A stretch of 64,000 nucleotides of DNA from Actinotalea endophytica (GTDB lineage: Bacteria > Actinomycetota > Actinomycetes > Actinomycetales > Cellulomonadaceae). The DNA lies in the NCBI RefSeq assembly GCF_025717005.1, contig NZ_JAOVZU010000004.1, forward strand, positions 248,001 through 312,000. The letters are read 5' to 3'. Position 1 is the first letter of the stretch. Each line of letters begins with the position of its first letter. Both the position numbers and the translations under genes were made by a program. This document shows, in pieces, positions 25,144 to 33,062 of this stretch. The notes under the pieces were generated by a model. It made no database searches, was not told the origin of the DNA, and worked only from the letters and a program-made list of their open reading frames with translations.

Positions 25144-26042
25144 CCGACCCCGCCGACCACTCCCGGCTCTCGCTCAACACCGAGACCACGCACGGCTGGT
25201 CGCTGCTCGACGCGGCGGCCGGAGCGGCCGCCGCGGGGCTGTCCGCGATCGGACCGTGGCGTCACCTCGTGCAGGAGACCGGCCTCGCGGTGGCGTCCCG
25301 GATCCTCGCGGACCACGGCCTGCGCGCGTCGTCGCTGTGCCGCGGCGGGTTCCTCACGGCGAACGACGAGGCCGCCGTCAAGGCGTCCCTGGAGGACAAC
25401 CGCGCGGCGATCCGGGAGGCCGCCGGCATCGGTGCCCCGGAGCTCATCATGGTGGTCGGCGGCCTGCCCGCCGCGAGCGCGCCCGGCGGCCCGGCGCGAC
25501 CCTACCCGGCCGCCGCCGCCAGCGACCCGGCCCGCGACCTGGTCGCAGCCCGGTCCCGGGTCGCCGACCGCATCGCCGAGCTCGTGCCGTACGCCGCCGA
25601 GCACCGGGTCCGCCTGGTCCTCGAGCCGTTGCACCCGTTGTTCGCCGCGGACCGGGCGGTGATCTCGACGCTCGGCCAGGCGCTCGACCTCGCCGACCCG
25701 TTCCCGGCCGAGACCGTCGGCGTCGTGGTGGACACGTACCACGTGTGGTGGGACCCGCAGCTGCGCGAGCAGATCGCGCGGGCCGGGGCCACCGGTCGGC
25801 TGGCGGCGTACCAGGTGTGCGACTGGCTGCTCCCGCTGGCGCCGGAACCGCTGCACTCCCGCGGGCACGTCGGCGACGGCTACGTCGACTTCGCCCGGAT
25901 CACCACGTGGGTGCGCGACGCCGGGTACACCGGCGACGTCGAGGTGGAGATCTTCAACCAGCAGGTGTGGGACACCCCGCCCGAGCAGACCCTCGCCACG
26001 ATGAGCGAGCGCTACACCCGCTACGTGCTGCCGTACCTGTGA
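25140..26042 (+). CDS. Xylose-isomerase-like TIM-barrel protein (sugar phosphate isomerase/epimerase family)
   Basis: 300 residues of the AP-endonuclease-2/xylose-isomerase-like barrel fold. Candidate divalent-metal ligands occur in the usual order: Glu162 (VLEPLHP), Asp198 (VVDTYHVWWD), His243 (RGHVGDG) and Glu270 (VEIFN). Members are isomerases, epimerases, dehydratases and, in known C-glycoside systems, the lyase subunit that cleaves a 3-keto-glycoside. The GTG start overlaps the oxidoreductase stop (GTGA), so the two products are made together and probably act in sequence. Strong hairpin terminator follows. Confidence 0.87.
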   Translation: MTDPADHSRLSLNTETTHGWSLLDAAAGAAAAGLSAIGPWRHLVQETGLAVASRILADHGLRASSLCRGGFLTANDEAAVKASLEDNRAAIREAAGIGAPELIMVVGGLPAASAPGGPARPYPAAAASDPARDLVAARSRVADRIAELVPYAAEHRVRLVLEPLHPLFAADRAVISTLGQALDLADPFPAETVGVVVDTYHVWWDPQLREQIARAGATGRLAAYQVCDWLLPLAPEPLHSRGHVGDGYVDFARITTWVRDAGYTGDVEVEIFNQQVWDTPPEQTLATMSERYTRYVLPYL

Positions 26043-26053
26043 CCGCCTGACCG

Positions 26054-26099
26054 CGCGGCCCCGGGAGCCGGACCTCCTCGACCGGCACCCGGGGCCGCG
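26054..26099. terminator. Strong hairpin after the TIM-barrel gene
   Basis: CGCGGCCCCGGG (26054-26065) pairs perfectly with CCCGGGGCCGCG (26088-26099); an inner GCCGG/CCGGC stem continues it after one unpaired A on each side. It begins 12 bases after the stop. No T-tract. Likely serves both the rightward pair and the convergent flavoprotein gene. Confidence 0.75.
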
Positions 26100-26107
26100 T
26101 CGCGTCG

Positions 26108-26160
26108 CCTCCGCAGCCGCGTCACGTCACGTCGCGTCCCCTCCGCAGCCGCGTCACGTC
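26108..26160. repeat. Two 21-bp direct repeats with 32-bp period
   Basis: The unit starting CCTCCGCAGCCGCG occurs at 26108-26128 and again at 26140-26160, with GTCGCGTC-rich filler between. It occupies the rest of the gap between the terminator and the flavoprotein stop; no gene is evident. Confidence 0.65.
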
Positions 26161-26168
26161 GCGTCGCC

Positions 26169-28295
26169 TCAGGGCACGTTGCCGTGCTCGCGGAACTCCC
26201 GCCAGACGTTCTCGAAGAAGTCGTCGTCCGCCGGGATCGGGCGCCGCGGGCGCCAGCGGAACACCGGCGTCCCCGCCGGGTCGTCGAGGTCGGCGTCGGC
26301 ACCCGCCCGCCACGCGTGCTCGTCCGGCGCCTCGGGCAGGGTGGCCCCCGGGGCCACCCAGCCGACCTCCTGGATCTCCTCGTCGAGCGCACCGCCGTCC
26401 AGCGCGAACCGGAACTCCTCGGGCAGCTCGAGCTCGGTGTCGGCCAGCGGCCCGTGGCCCACGTGCGGCAGCTCACCGGCTCGGTCGGTGTACAGCACCG
26501 ACCCCCGCGACCGTCCGCCGTGCGCGACGTAGTCGGCCATGGCCGAGAGGTAGACGTAGGCGCTGGTCAGGATGTCCCGGACCAGGAAGACCCGGTTCAC
26601 CGCACGGCGCGAGCCCGGGTCCGCCACGACGTCCTGCGGGTAACGGGCCAGCAGCGAGCGCACCGCGGCGAGCGCCTCGGCGATCGACTCCGCCGAGCGC
26701 ACCGGTCCCGCCTTGGCGCTCATCAGCTCCTGGACGCCGGTCAGCAGGTCGGCGGTGTTGTCCGCCGCCCCGGCCGAGTGCCGCCCGGTGGCGGCCTCGG
26801 TGAGCCCGACCGCGGCCTGCAGCACCGGCGCCGCCGCCGCCGCGAAGGTCGCGTCGTCAGGCGGTGCGTCTCCCCGCCGGGCGGCGATGTAGATCGCGGC
26901 CCGCGTCGCACCCACCTGGCCGCTGTTCAGCGCCGCGCCGCCGGGGCGGTACACGCCGTGCGCCCCGCCGGCCTCCCCCACCGGGAAGAACCCGGGGAGG
27001 TTCGCCTGCCACCAGGCGTCCACGAGCAACCCGCCGTTGTTGTGCTGCGCGCACACGTCGACCTCGAGCAGGTCGGTCTCGAGGTCCACGTAGGGGTTCT
27101 TGTCCAGGTAGAACTGGTAGGCAGGTTCGTTCAGGTGCCGCAGCCGCTGGATCGGCGTGCCGAACAGGCAACCGGCCCGGTCCAGGTACTCACGCGCCTC
27201 GTCGGACAGCGCCGAGGGGTCGAGCTGCTCGCGCACCGGGTTGCGACGGAAGTCGAGGAAGACCCGCCTGCCGCGGAGCACGGTCTCGCGGTAGACCAGC
27301 AGGTCGATCAGCGAGGACCCGTCTCGCGCCTTGCGGATGTCGAACGGCCACTGGTAGCCCTTCAGGAACACCATCGACAGCAGTCGCCCGTAGTCGTCGA
27401 TCGCCTCGGTGAGGAACTCCCGCTCGTCGCCGCCCTCGGCGTCGGTCGAGACGAACCGCGGGAGCACCTGCATGTACGAGCCGGACACGTTCCACCGCGG
27501 CTTGGTCGACGCCAGGCCGAACTGCCACTCGGTGAGGTTCTTGCCCTGCACGCCGGCGCGGTAGGCGGCGCCCGAGGCGCCCCACTGCCCGTTCGGGAAC
27601 ACCCGGGTCGCATACATCCCGGCCGGCCCACCGGTCGCGTAGACCAGGTTCGTGCACCGGAACAGCAGCCAGGGCGACCGTTCGCCGTCGTGCGGGACGT
27701 CGGTGCGCAGCGCGAGCAGGCCGGCCACCTCGCCGTCGCGGGTGATCACGTCCACCACGCGGCACTCCCCGAACACCCTGGTGCCGTTGCGCGCCACCTT
27801 GGCCTCGAGCTTCTCGACCATCGTGCGACTCGTGTACGGACCGACCGAGGTCGCCCGGCGGCGGGGGTCGTGGTCGGTCTTGTAGCCGATGAACTCGCCC
27901 CACCGGTTCTGCGGGAACGGCACGCCGAGGTCGCACAGCCGCAGGAACGCCCGCGCGGACAGCGCCGCCTCGGCGAGCGCGTTGTCCCCGTCCATCGCGC
28001 CACCGGCGAACAGGGTCGTGGCCATCTCGTGCACCGAGTCCCCGTCACCACCGGACAGCGTGAGCTTGTAGTAGGTCTGCTTGTCCGAGCCGGCGTTGCG
28101 CGAGGCGCCCGCGTGCACCTTGTCGGCGAGCATCACCACGTCCGTCTGGCCGAGCTCCCAGAGCCGGTCGGCGGCGCAGAAGCCCGCGGAGCCGGTGCCG
28201 ACAACGACGGTCGTCGCGGTGACCACCGGTACCTCGAGACCCGCGACCGTCACCGTCCCGGGCGCCTCGGACGAGCGCTCCTCGTGCCTGCCCAC
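26169..28295 (-). CDS. FAD-binding oxidoreductase (fumarate reductase/SDH flavoprotein-like)
   Basis: 708 residues. The dinucleotide-binding start is TTVVVGTGSAGFCAADRLWELG (about residues 20-45). Later come NLVYATGGPAGMYATRVFPNG, the usual FAD-adjacent T-G-G segment, and GFFPVGEAGGAHGVYRPGGAALNSGQVGATRAA, the C-terminal FAD clamp of the succinate dehydrogenase/fumarate reductase flavoprotein superfamily. No iron-sulfur or membrane subunit is nearby, so it is not a respiratory complex; the physiological electron acceptor is unknown. GTG at 28295 is chosen because AGGGGAGA lies five bases upstream. It follows the SDR gene by 11 bp and belongs to its operon. Confidence 0.85.
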   Translation of the reverse strand: MGRHEERSSEAPGTVTVAGLEVPVVTATTVVVGTGSAGFCAADRLWELGQTDVVMLADKVHAGASRNAGSDKQTYYKLTLSGGDGDSVHEMATTLFAGGAMDGDNALAEAALSARAFLRLCDLGVPFPQNRWGEFIGYKTDHDPRRRATSVGPYTSRTMVEKLEAKVARNGTRVFGECRVVDVITRDGEVAGLLALRTDVPHDGERSPWLLFRCTNLVYATGGPAGMYATRVFPNGQWGASGAAYRAGVQGKNLTEWQFGLASTKPRWNVSGSYMQVLPRFVSTDAEGGDEREFLTEAIDDYGRLLSMVFLKGYQWPFDIRKARDGSSLIDLLVYRETVLRGRRVFLDFRRNPVREQLDPSALSDEAREYLDRAGCLFGTPIQRLRHLNEPAYQFYLDKNPYVDLETDLLEVDVCAQHNNGGLLVDAWWQANLPGFFPVGEAGGAHGVYRPGGAALNSGQVGATRAAIYIAARRGDAPPDDATFAAAAAPVLQAAVGLTEAATGRHSAGAADNTADLLTGVQELMSAKAGPVRSAESIAEALAAVRSLLARYPQDVVADPGSRRAVNRVFLVRDILTSAYVYLSAMADYVAHGGRSRGSVLYTDRAGELPHVGHGPLADTELELPEEFRFALDGGALDEEIQEVGWVAPGATLPEAPDEHAWRAGADADLDDPAGTPVFRWRPRRPIPADDDFFENVWREFREHGNVP

Positions 28296-28306
28296 CGTCT
28301 CTCCCC

Positions 28307-29092
28307 TCACAGCCGCGCGATGTGCATGCCGCCGTCGACGTGGAACACCTCGCCGGTCGAGTACGGGGTCTGCCCCGACGCGAGGATCGCGACCGCGCCG
28401 GCCACGTCGGCCGGGCGACCCCAGCGCCGGATCGGCGCGAGCCCGTCGGCCAGCAGGGCGTCGTACCTCGCGGTCACGCCTGCGGTCATGTCGGTGGCGA
28501 TCACGCCGGGGCGCACCTCGTAGACGACGATCCCCTCCTCGGCCAGGCGCGCGGCCCACAGCTGCGTGGCCATCGCGACCCCGGCCTTCGACACGCAGTA
28601 CTCGCCACGGTTCGTCGACACCGTGGTCGCCGAGATCGACGAGACGTTGACGACCGTCGCGACGGGCCCGGCCGGTGGCTCCGGCAGCGCAGCCAGCGGC
28701 CCTCGGAGCGCCACGACCCGGCGCGCGAACGCCTGGGTGAGGAAGTACGGCCCGCGCAGGTTGACGTCCAGCACCCGGTCGAAGCTCTCCGGCGTCGCGT
28801 CGAGCAGGTCCGCGCGCACGTCGGGCGCGACCCCCGCGTTGTTCACCAGCAGGTCGAGCCGGCCCCAGGCGCCGACGACCGCGTCGAGCACCCGGGCGTG
28901 GTCCTCGAGCTCGGCCACCGACCCGACCAGGTAGCGCAGTCGCTCGGGGTGCTCGCTGAGCAGGGCCGCCATCGCGTCCGGGGGCTGCGGCCTGGTGGCG
29001 AGCACCGCGACCGCGAAGCCGTCCTCGAGCAGTCGCCGCGTGATCCCGAGCCCGATGCCGCGGCTGCCTCCAGTGACGATGGCGACCCGCAT
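28307..29092 (-). CDS. Short-chain dehydrogenase/reductase (SDR)
   Basis: 261 residues of the classical SDR family: cofactor motif TGGSRGIGLG (8-17), structural NNAG, catalytic Ser in NVSSISA, and the Tyr-x-x-x-Lys pair in EYCVSKAG. The Arg-rich context after the glycine motif leaves NAD versus NADP open. GAAGGAGC is well placed before the ATG at 29092. It leads an operon with the flavoprotein. A GAAAGCG-class operator lies 68 bp upstream. Likely oxidises or reduces a sugar or sugar acid. Confidence 0.9.
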   Translation of the reverse strand: MRVAIVTGGSRGIGLGITRRLLEDGFAVAVLATRPQPPDAMAALLSEHPERLRYLVGSVAELEDHARVLDAVVGAWGRLDLLVNNAGVAPDVRADLLDATPESFDRVLDVNLRGPYFLTQAFARRVVALRGPLAALPEPPAGPVATVVNVSSISATTVSTNRGEYCVSKAGVAMATQLWAARLAEEGIVVYEVRPGVIATDMTAGVTARYDALLADGLAPIRRWGRPADVAGAVAILASGQTPYSTGEVFHVDGGMHIARL

Positions 29093-29159
29093 CCGCGCTC
29101 CTTCGACGTGGCGGCCGGGCGATCCGGCTCCCCTGATCGTGGCACGTCTCGGCGTGCCG

Positions 29160-29173
29160 GGCAAGCGCTTTCC
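29160..29173. promoter_or_regulatory. LacI-type operator, GAAAGCG class, before the SDR-flavoprotein operon
   Basis: On the minus strand GGAAAGCGCTTGCC, an almost perfect palindrome around GC, matching the sites at 23777-23959. It lies between the LacI gene and the SDR gene. Confidence 0.65.
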
Positions 29174-29236
29174 AAAAGTCGGGCACGCACGGTCGGATCG
29201 CGCCGTGGTGGGATCGGGGAGGAGCGCCGCGGCAGG

Positions 29237-30250
29237 TCAGCGGGCGGGGGTGGACTCCCTGACGACGACCTCGCCACGGACGGGCTCGAGGGCGTCGGCC
29301 CCACCGGGGATCAGCGCCAGGGCGGTCAGCCGCTGCCCGATCTCGCGCAACGGCAGCCGCACGGTCGTCAGTGCGGGGGTCACGTCGCTGGCGATCTCGA
29401 TGTCGTCGAAGCCGGTCACGGCGACGTCCTCGGGCGCGCGCAGCCCCGCGTCGCGGATCCCGCCCAGCACGCCGACGGCCATCAGGTCGGTGACCGCCAT
29501 GATGACCTCCGGGCGCTCCGCGAGCGCGAGCAGGGCGGCCGCGGCCGCGCGTCCCCCGGTCCGGGTGAGATCGGTGTGCACCACGCGGTCGTCGGGCACC
29601 GGCAGCCCCCGGGCGGCGAGCTCCGAGCGGATCGCCGCCACGCGGGCCGCAGCGGTGCGGTGCCGGGGCCGGCCGGCCGCGATGGCGAACCGCCGATAGC
29701 CCAGGTCGACCAGGGCTCCGGCGAGCTCGGCGGCGCCGCCGCGATGGTCGACCGCGAGCACGGGGAGGTCGCCGAGGCGCTGTCCGACGAGTGCCACCTG
29801 GCCGCCGCGCCCGCGGTACGCCTCGAGCGCCGCGAGCAGAGCGGCGTCGTCGGCGTCGTCACCGAGCCTGGTGCCGGCCAGGACGATCGCCATCGCGCGC
29901 TGCCGGTCGAGCAGCGAGACGATCTCGACCTCGCGCCTCGGGTCGCCCTGCGTCTCGGTCAGGGAGACGATCAGCCCGGCCTCCTCGGCGGCCTGGCTGA
30001 CGCCTGCGGCGATGGTGGAGAAGAAGGGGTCGGCGATGTCGTGCACGACCAGTCCGAGCGACGTGGTGCGGCCCCGCGCCATCGCCTGCGCGTTCGCATC
30101 CGGTGTGTAGCCGAGCGCGGAGGCCGCCGCGAGCACCCGCTCCCTCAGGTCCGGCCGGACCGTGCGGTTGCTGCCGTTGACCGCCCGGGAGGCGGTCGCC
30201 TGGGACACGCCGGCGGCATGGGCGACATCCGCGAGCGTGACCCTGGCCAT
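29237..30250 (-). CDS. LacI-family transcriptional repressor
   Basis: 337 residues. N-terminal helix-turn-helix VTLADVAHAAGVSQATASRAVNG, hinge ALGYTPDANAQAM, then the periplasmic-binding-like effector domain (GLVVHDIADPFFSTIAAGV; VTGFDDIEIASDVTPALTTVRLPL). The start at 30250 gives the family-standard MARVTLADVA; an ATG nine bases upstream is possible. It sits between two GAAAGCG-class operators (30270-30283 and 29160-29173). Three more copies lie at 23777-23959, so it is the best candidate to control its own gene, the SDR-flavoprotein pair and the CUT1/oxidoreductase block. Confidence 0.93.
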   Translation of the reverse strand: MARVTLADVAHAAGVSQATASRAVNGSNRTVRPDLRERVLAAASALGYTPDANAQAMARGRTTSLGLVVHDIADPFFSTIAAGVSQAAEEAGLIVSLTETQGDPRREVEIVSLLDRQRAMAIVLAGTRLGDDADDAALLAALEAYRGRGGQVALVGQRLGDLPVLAVDHRGGAAELAGALVDLGYRRFAIAAGRPRHRTAAARVAAIRSELAARGLPVPDDRVVHTDLTRTGGRAAAAALLALAERPEVIMAVTDLMAVGVLGGIRDAGLRAPEDVAVTGFDDIEIASDVTPALTTVRLPLREIGQRLTALALIPGGADALEPVRGEVVVRESTPAR

Positions 30251-30269
30251 GGGCCGCATGCTACGCCGC

Positions 30270-30283
30270 GGAACCCGCTTTCC
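30270..30283. promoter_or_regulatory. LacI-type operator, GAAAGCG class, before the LacI gene
   Basis: On the minus strand GGAAAGCGGGTTCC, 20 bp before the repressor start codon. Fits autoregulation. Confidence 0.55.
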
Positions 30284-30328
30284 CTGAACGCTGGCCCGAC
30301 ACGCGCCCGGACGGGTCGGCGAGCGACC

Positions 30329-31846
30329 TCAGCCGAGCTCGACCGAGGCAACCGCCACGGACGCCGGTGGCAAGGTGACCGCGAGCGGCCCTCCGGCGCC
30401 GAGCACGGCGAGCTCGCGTGGCCGCACGAGGTCCGGCCGCGCAGCGGTGTTGTGGTCCGCGAGGTCGTCCGAGGCCAGCACCCGGGCTGCCGCCGTGCGG
30501 GGCGAGCCGCCCCGTAGGTCGAGCACGACCTCGACCCGCTCCTGCGGGTGCAGGTTCGCCAGCGAGACGTGCACGGCACCGTCCCGCGTGCTCGCCGAGG
30601 CCGAGACCACGGGGATCTGGACACCGCCGCCCGACCCGATGAGGTCGCCGCGCAGGTGGACGGCGAGCGACGCCGCGTCCTGGTGGACCCGCGCCATCTC
30701 GAAGACGTGGAACGTCGGGGTGCGGACGACGGCGCCGGTCTCCAGGTCCACCAGCAGCATCGCCTGGAGCACGTTCACCGCCTGCGCGACGTTCGCCATG
30801 ACGAGGCGCTCAGCCGTGCGGTGGAAGACGTCGAGGTGGACGGCCGCGACCACGGCGTCGCGCATCGTGCCCTGCTGGTGCAGGAACCCCGGGTTCGTGC
30901 CGGGCTCGACGTCCCACCAGGTACCCCACTCGTCGAGCACCAGGCCGATCCGGCGCTCCGGGTCGTAGCGGTCCATCACGGCCACGTGCCGGCGGACGAT
31001 CGACTCCACCCGGCGCGCCTCGGCGACCGTGCGCCACCAGTCCTCGACCGAGAACCGGGTCGCCGAACCCTTCGCGTGCCACGGACCGGCGAGCGTGTAG
31101 TGGTGCAGCGACAACCCCTGGAAGGCCGGCCGCTCGCCGACCGTGCCGGTCGGCGCGACCGCCCGCATCAGGGCCTCGGTCCACGCGTAGTCCTCCGAGT
31201 CGGCGCCCGCGGCGATCCGGTACAGCCGCGAGTCCCCGTGGTCGCGGCAGTAGGTCGCGTACTGCAGCGCGAGGTCGGCGTAGGCGTCGGCGCGCAGCTG
31301 CCCGCCGCAGCCCCAGGGCTCGTTGCCCAGGCCCCAGAACCGGATGCGCCATGGCTCGTCACGGCCGTGGGCACGACGAAGGTCGGCCATCGGCGAGCGT
31401 CCGTCGCGGGTGAGGTAGTCCACCCACTCGCTCATCTCCCGCACCGAGCCGGACCCGACGTTGCCGCAGATGTACGGCTCGGCGTCGAGCAGCTCGCACA
31501 GCCGCAGGAACTCGGCGGTGCCGACGTGGTTGGTCTCCTCGACGTCGCCCCAGTGGGTGTTGACCATCCGGGGCCGCTGCTCGCGCGGTCCGACGCCGTC
31601 GCGCCAGTGGTACTCGTCGGCGAAGCAGCCGCCCGGCCACCGCACGTTCGGCACCCCGAGCTCGCGCAGCGCCGCGACGGCCTCGGCACGGAAGCCGTCG
31701 ACGTGGTCGACGCCGGAGTCCGTGCCGACCCAGAGCCCGCCGTACACCCCGGTGCCGAGGTGCTCGGCGAACTGGCCGTGCAGGTGTCGGCTGATCGTCG
31801 CGCCCGGCACGTCGACGTCGATGACGGCCTCGACCCGCCGCGTCAT
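30329..31846 (-). CDS. Alpha-L-arabinofuranosidase, GH51
   Basis: 505 residues, the normal length for GH51. GVPNVRWPGGCFADEYHWRDGVGP is the conserved barrel entrance. The acid/base is Glu176 in GLGNEPWG and the nucleophile Glu306 in VLDEWGTWWD. The C-terminal beta-sandwich (about 385-505) is complete. No signal peptide, so it probably trims arabinose from imported arabinoxylan or arabinogalactan oligosaccharides in the cytoplasm. It follows uxuA after 57 bp on the same strand and may end the uronate operon. Confidence 0.94.
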   Translation of the reverse strand: MTRRVEAVIDVDVPGATISRHLHGQFAEHLGTGVYGGLWVGTDSGVDHVDGFRAEAVAALRELGVPNVRWPGGCFADEYHWRDGVGPREQRPRMVNTHWGDVEETNHVGTAEFLRLCELLDAEPYICGNVGSGSVREMSEWVDYLTRDGRSPMADLRRAHGRDEPWRIRFWGLGNEPWGCGGQLRADAYADLALQYATYCRDHGDSRLYRIAAGADSEDYAWTEALMRAVAPTGTVGERPAFQGLSLHHYTLAGPWHAKGSATRFSVEDWWRTVAEARRVESIVRRHVAVMDRYDPERRIGLVLDEWGTWWDVEPGTNPGFLHQQGTMRDAVVAAVHLDVFHRTAERLVMANVAQAVNVLQAMLLVDLETGAVVRTPTFHVFEMARVHQDAASLAVHLRGDLIGSGGGVQIPVVSASASTRDGAVHVSLANLHPQERVEVVLDLRGGSPRTAAARVLASDDLADHNTAARPDLVRPRELAVLGAGGPLAVTLPPASVAVASVELG

Positions 31847-31903
31847 GTCGCCGGCTCTTCCGCGCCCGTGCTCACCCGCATCGAGCTCCCCCCTCGTCGT
31901 CGG

Positions 31904-33019
31904 TCAGGACCGGAAGGCGTCCCACAGGCCCAGCAGGTACTGCACCCCGAGCGCGCGGTCGTACAGCCCGTAGCCGGGGCGGGGTCGGTTGGTCGTGTTC
32001 TCGTCCCACAGGTGACGGCCGTGGTCGGGCCGGACGTACCCGGTGAACCCGGCCTCGGCGTAGGCCTTCATGATCCCGACCGTGTCCACCGAGCCCTCGC
32101 TCGCGCGGTGGCCGACCTCGGTGAAGCTGCCCCCGGGCAGGTGCTTGATGTTGCGCACGTGGGTGAAGTGGATGCGGTCCACGAAGGCGCGCACCGCGGC
32201 CACCGCGTCCGCCTCGGGGTTCGAGGAGAAGCTGCCCAGGCACAGCGTGAGCCCGTGGTGGGCGCTCGGGTTGAGCGACAGCACGGTGGCCAGGTCCTCG
32301 TGCGTCGAGACCACGCGCGGCCAGCCGAACAGGTCGAAGGCCGGGTCGTCCGGGTGAACCGCGAGCTTGACGTCGTACTCCTCGCAGGTGGGGATGACGG
32401 CGTCGAGGAAGTACCGGTAGTTGCGGTACATGTCCTCGTGGGTGACGCCCCGGTAGGCGGCGTCGAGCTCGGCGACGTGCGCCAGGCGCTCGGGCTCCCA
32501 GCCGGGCAGGGTCAGCCCCCCGGAGCCCTTGGCCATGTCGTCGATGAGCACCTGCGGCGAGAGGCCGTCGACGATCGCCTGGTCGTAGGCGAGCGCGGTC
32601 GACCCGTCCGGCAGCGGGTGCCACAGGTCGGTGCGCAGCCAGTCGAAGACCGGCATGAAGTTGTAGCAGACGACCTTCACGCCGGCTCGGCCGAGCCGCT
32701 CGATCGTGGTGACGTAGTTGGCGATGGCCTCGTCCCGGTCGAGACCGAGCACGGTCCTGCCGACCTTGATCGACTCGTGCACGTTGACCGACTCGACCAC
32801 CTCGGCGTCGAACGTCCGGGTGATCCCGGCCGCCCGGTGGTCCGGCGTGAGCTGGGTGATCGTCGCGATCTCCGCGGCGATCTCGTCCTCCGCCCAGGCC
32901 TCGCCCGCCTGCTTGTGGTGCAGCGACCAGACGATCGTCTCGACCCCCGGGATCTGGCGGATCTGGTCGAGGCTCACGGTGTCGTTGCCCTCGCCGTACC
33001 AGCGGAAGCCCATCTTCAC
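31904..33019 (-). CDS. uxuA: D-mannonate dehydratase
   Basis: 371 residues of the UxuA family: MGFRWYGEGNDTVSLDQIRQIPGV opening, KVVCYNFMPVFDWLRTDL, the metal-site KLAVHPDDPAFDLFGWPRVV, and NIKHLPGGSFTEVGHRASEGSVD. It converts mannonate to 2-keto-3-deoxygluconate in glucuronate breakdown. The GTG at 33019 is preferred (AGGGG eight bases upstream); an ATG two codons later is equally compatible with homology. It follows the KDG kinase gene by 43 bp. Slightly shorter than the E. coli protein, as is common in actinobacteria. Confidence 0.93.
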   Translation of the reverse strand: MKMGFRWYGEGNDTVSLDQIRQIPGVETIVWSLHHKQAGEAWAEDEIAAEIATITQLTPDHRAAGITRTFDAEVVESVNVHESIKVGRTVLGLDRDEAIANYVTTIERLGRAGVKVVCYNFMPVFDWLRTDLWHPLPDGSTALAYDQAIVDGLSPQVLIDDMAKGSGGLTLPGWEPERLAHVAELDAAYRGVTHEDMYRNYRYFLDAVIPTCEEYDVKLAVHPDDPAFDLFGWPRVVSTHEDLATVLSLNPSAHHGLTLCLGSFSSNPEADAVAAVRAFVDRIHFTHVRNIKHLPGGSFTEVGHRASEGSVDTVGIMKAYAEAGFTGYVRPDHGRHLWDENTTNRPRPGYGLYDRALGVQYLLGLWDAFRS

Positions 33020-33062
33020 GGCGTTCGCCCCTCGGGATCCCGGGTGCTCGGCGTCCGCGGGG

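Noticed and set aside
26043-26168. Direct repeats as a CRISPR-like array
   Set aside because: There are only two units, they are GC simple-sequence in nature, the period is 32 bp with 11-bp spacing, and no cas genes are present.
26169-28295. Flavoprotein as a succinate dehydrogenase or fumarate reductase subunit
   Set aside because: No iron-sulfur or membrane-anchor genes accompany it, and the context is sugar catabolism with an SDR.
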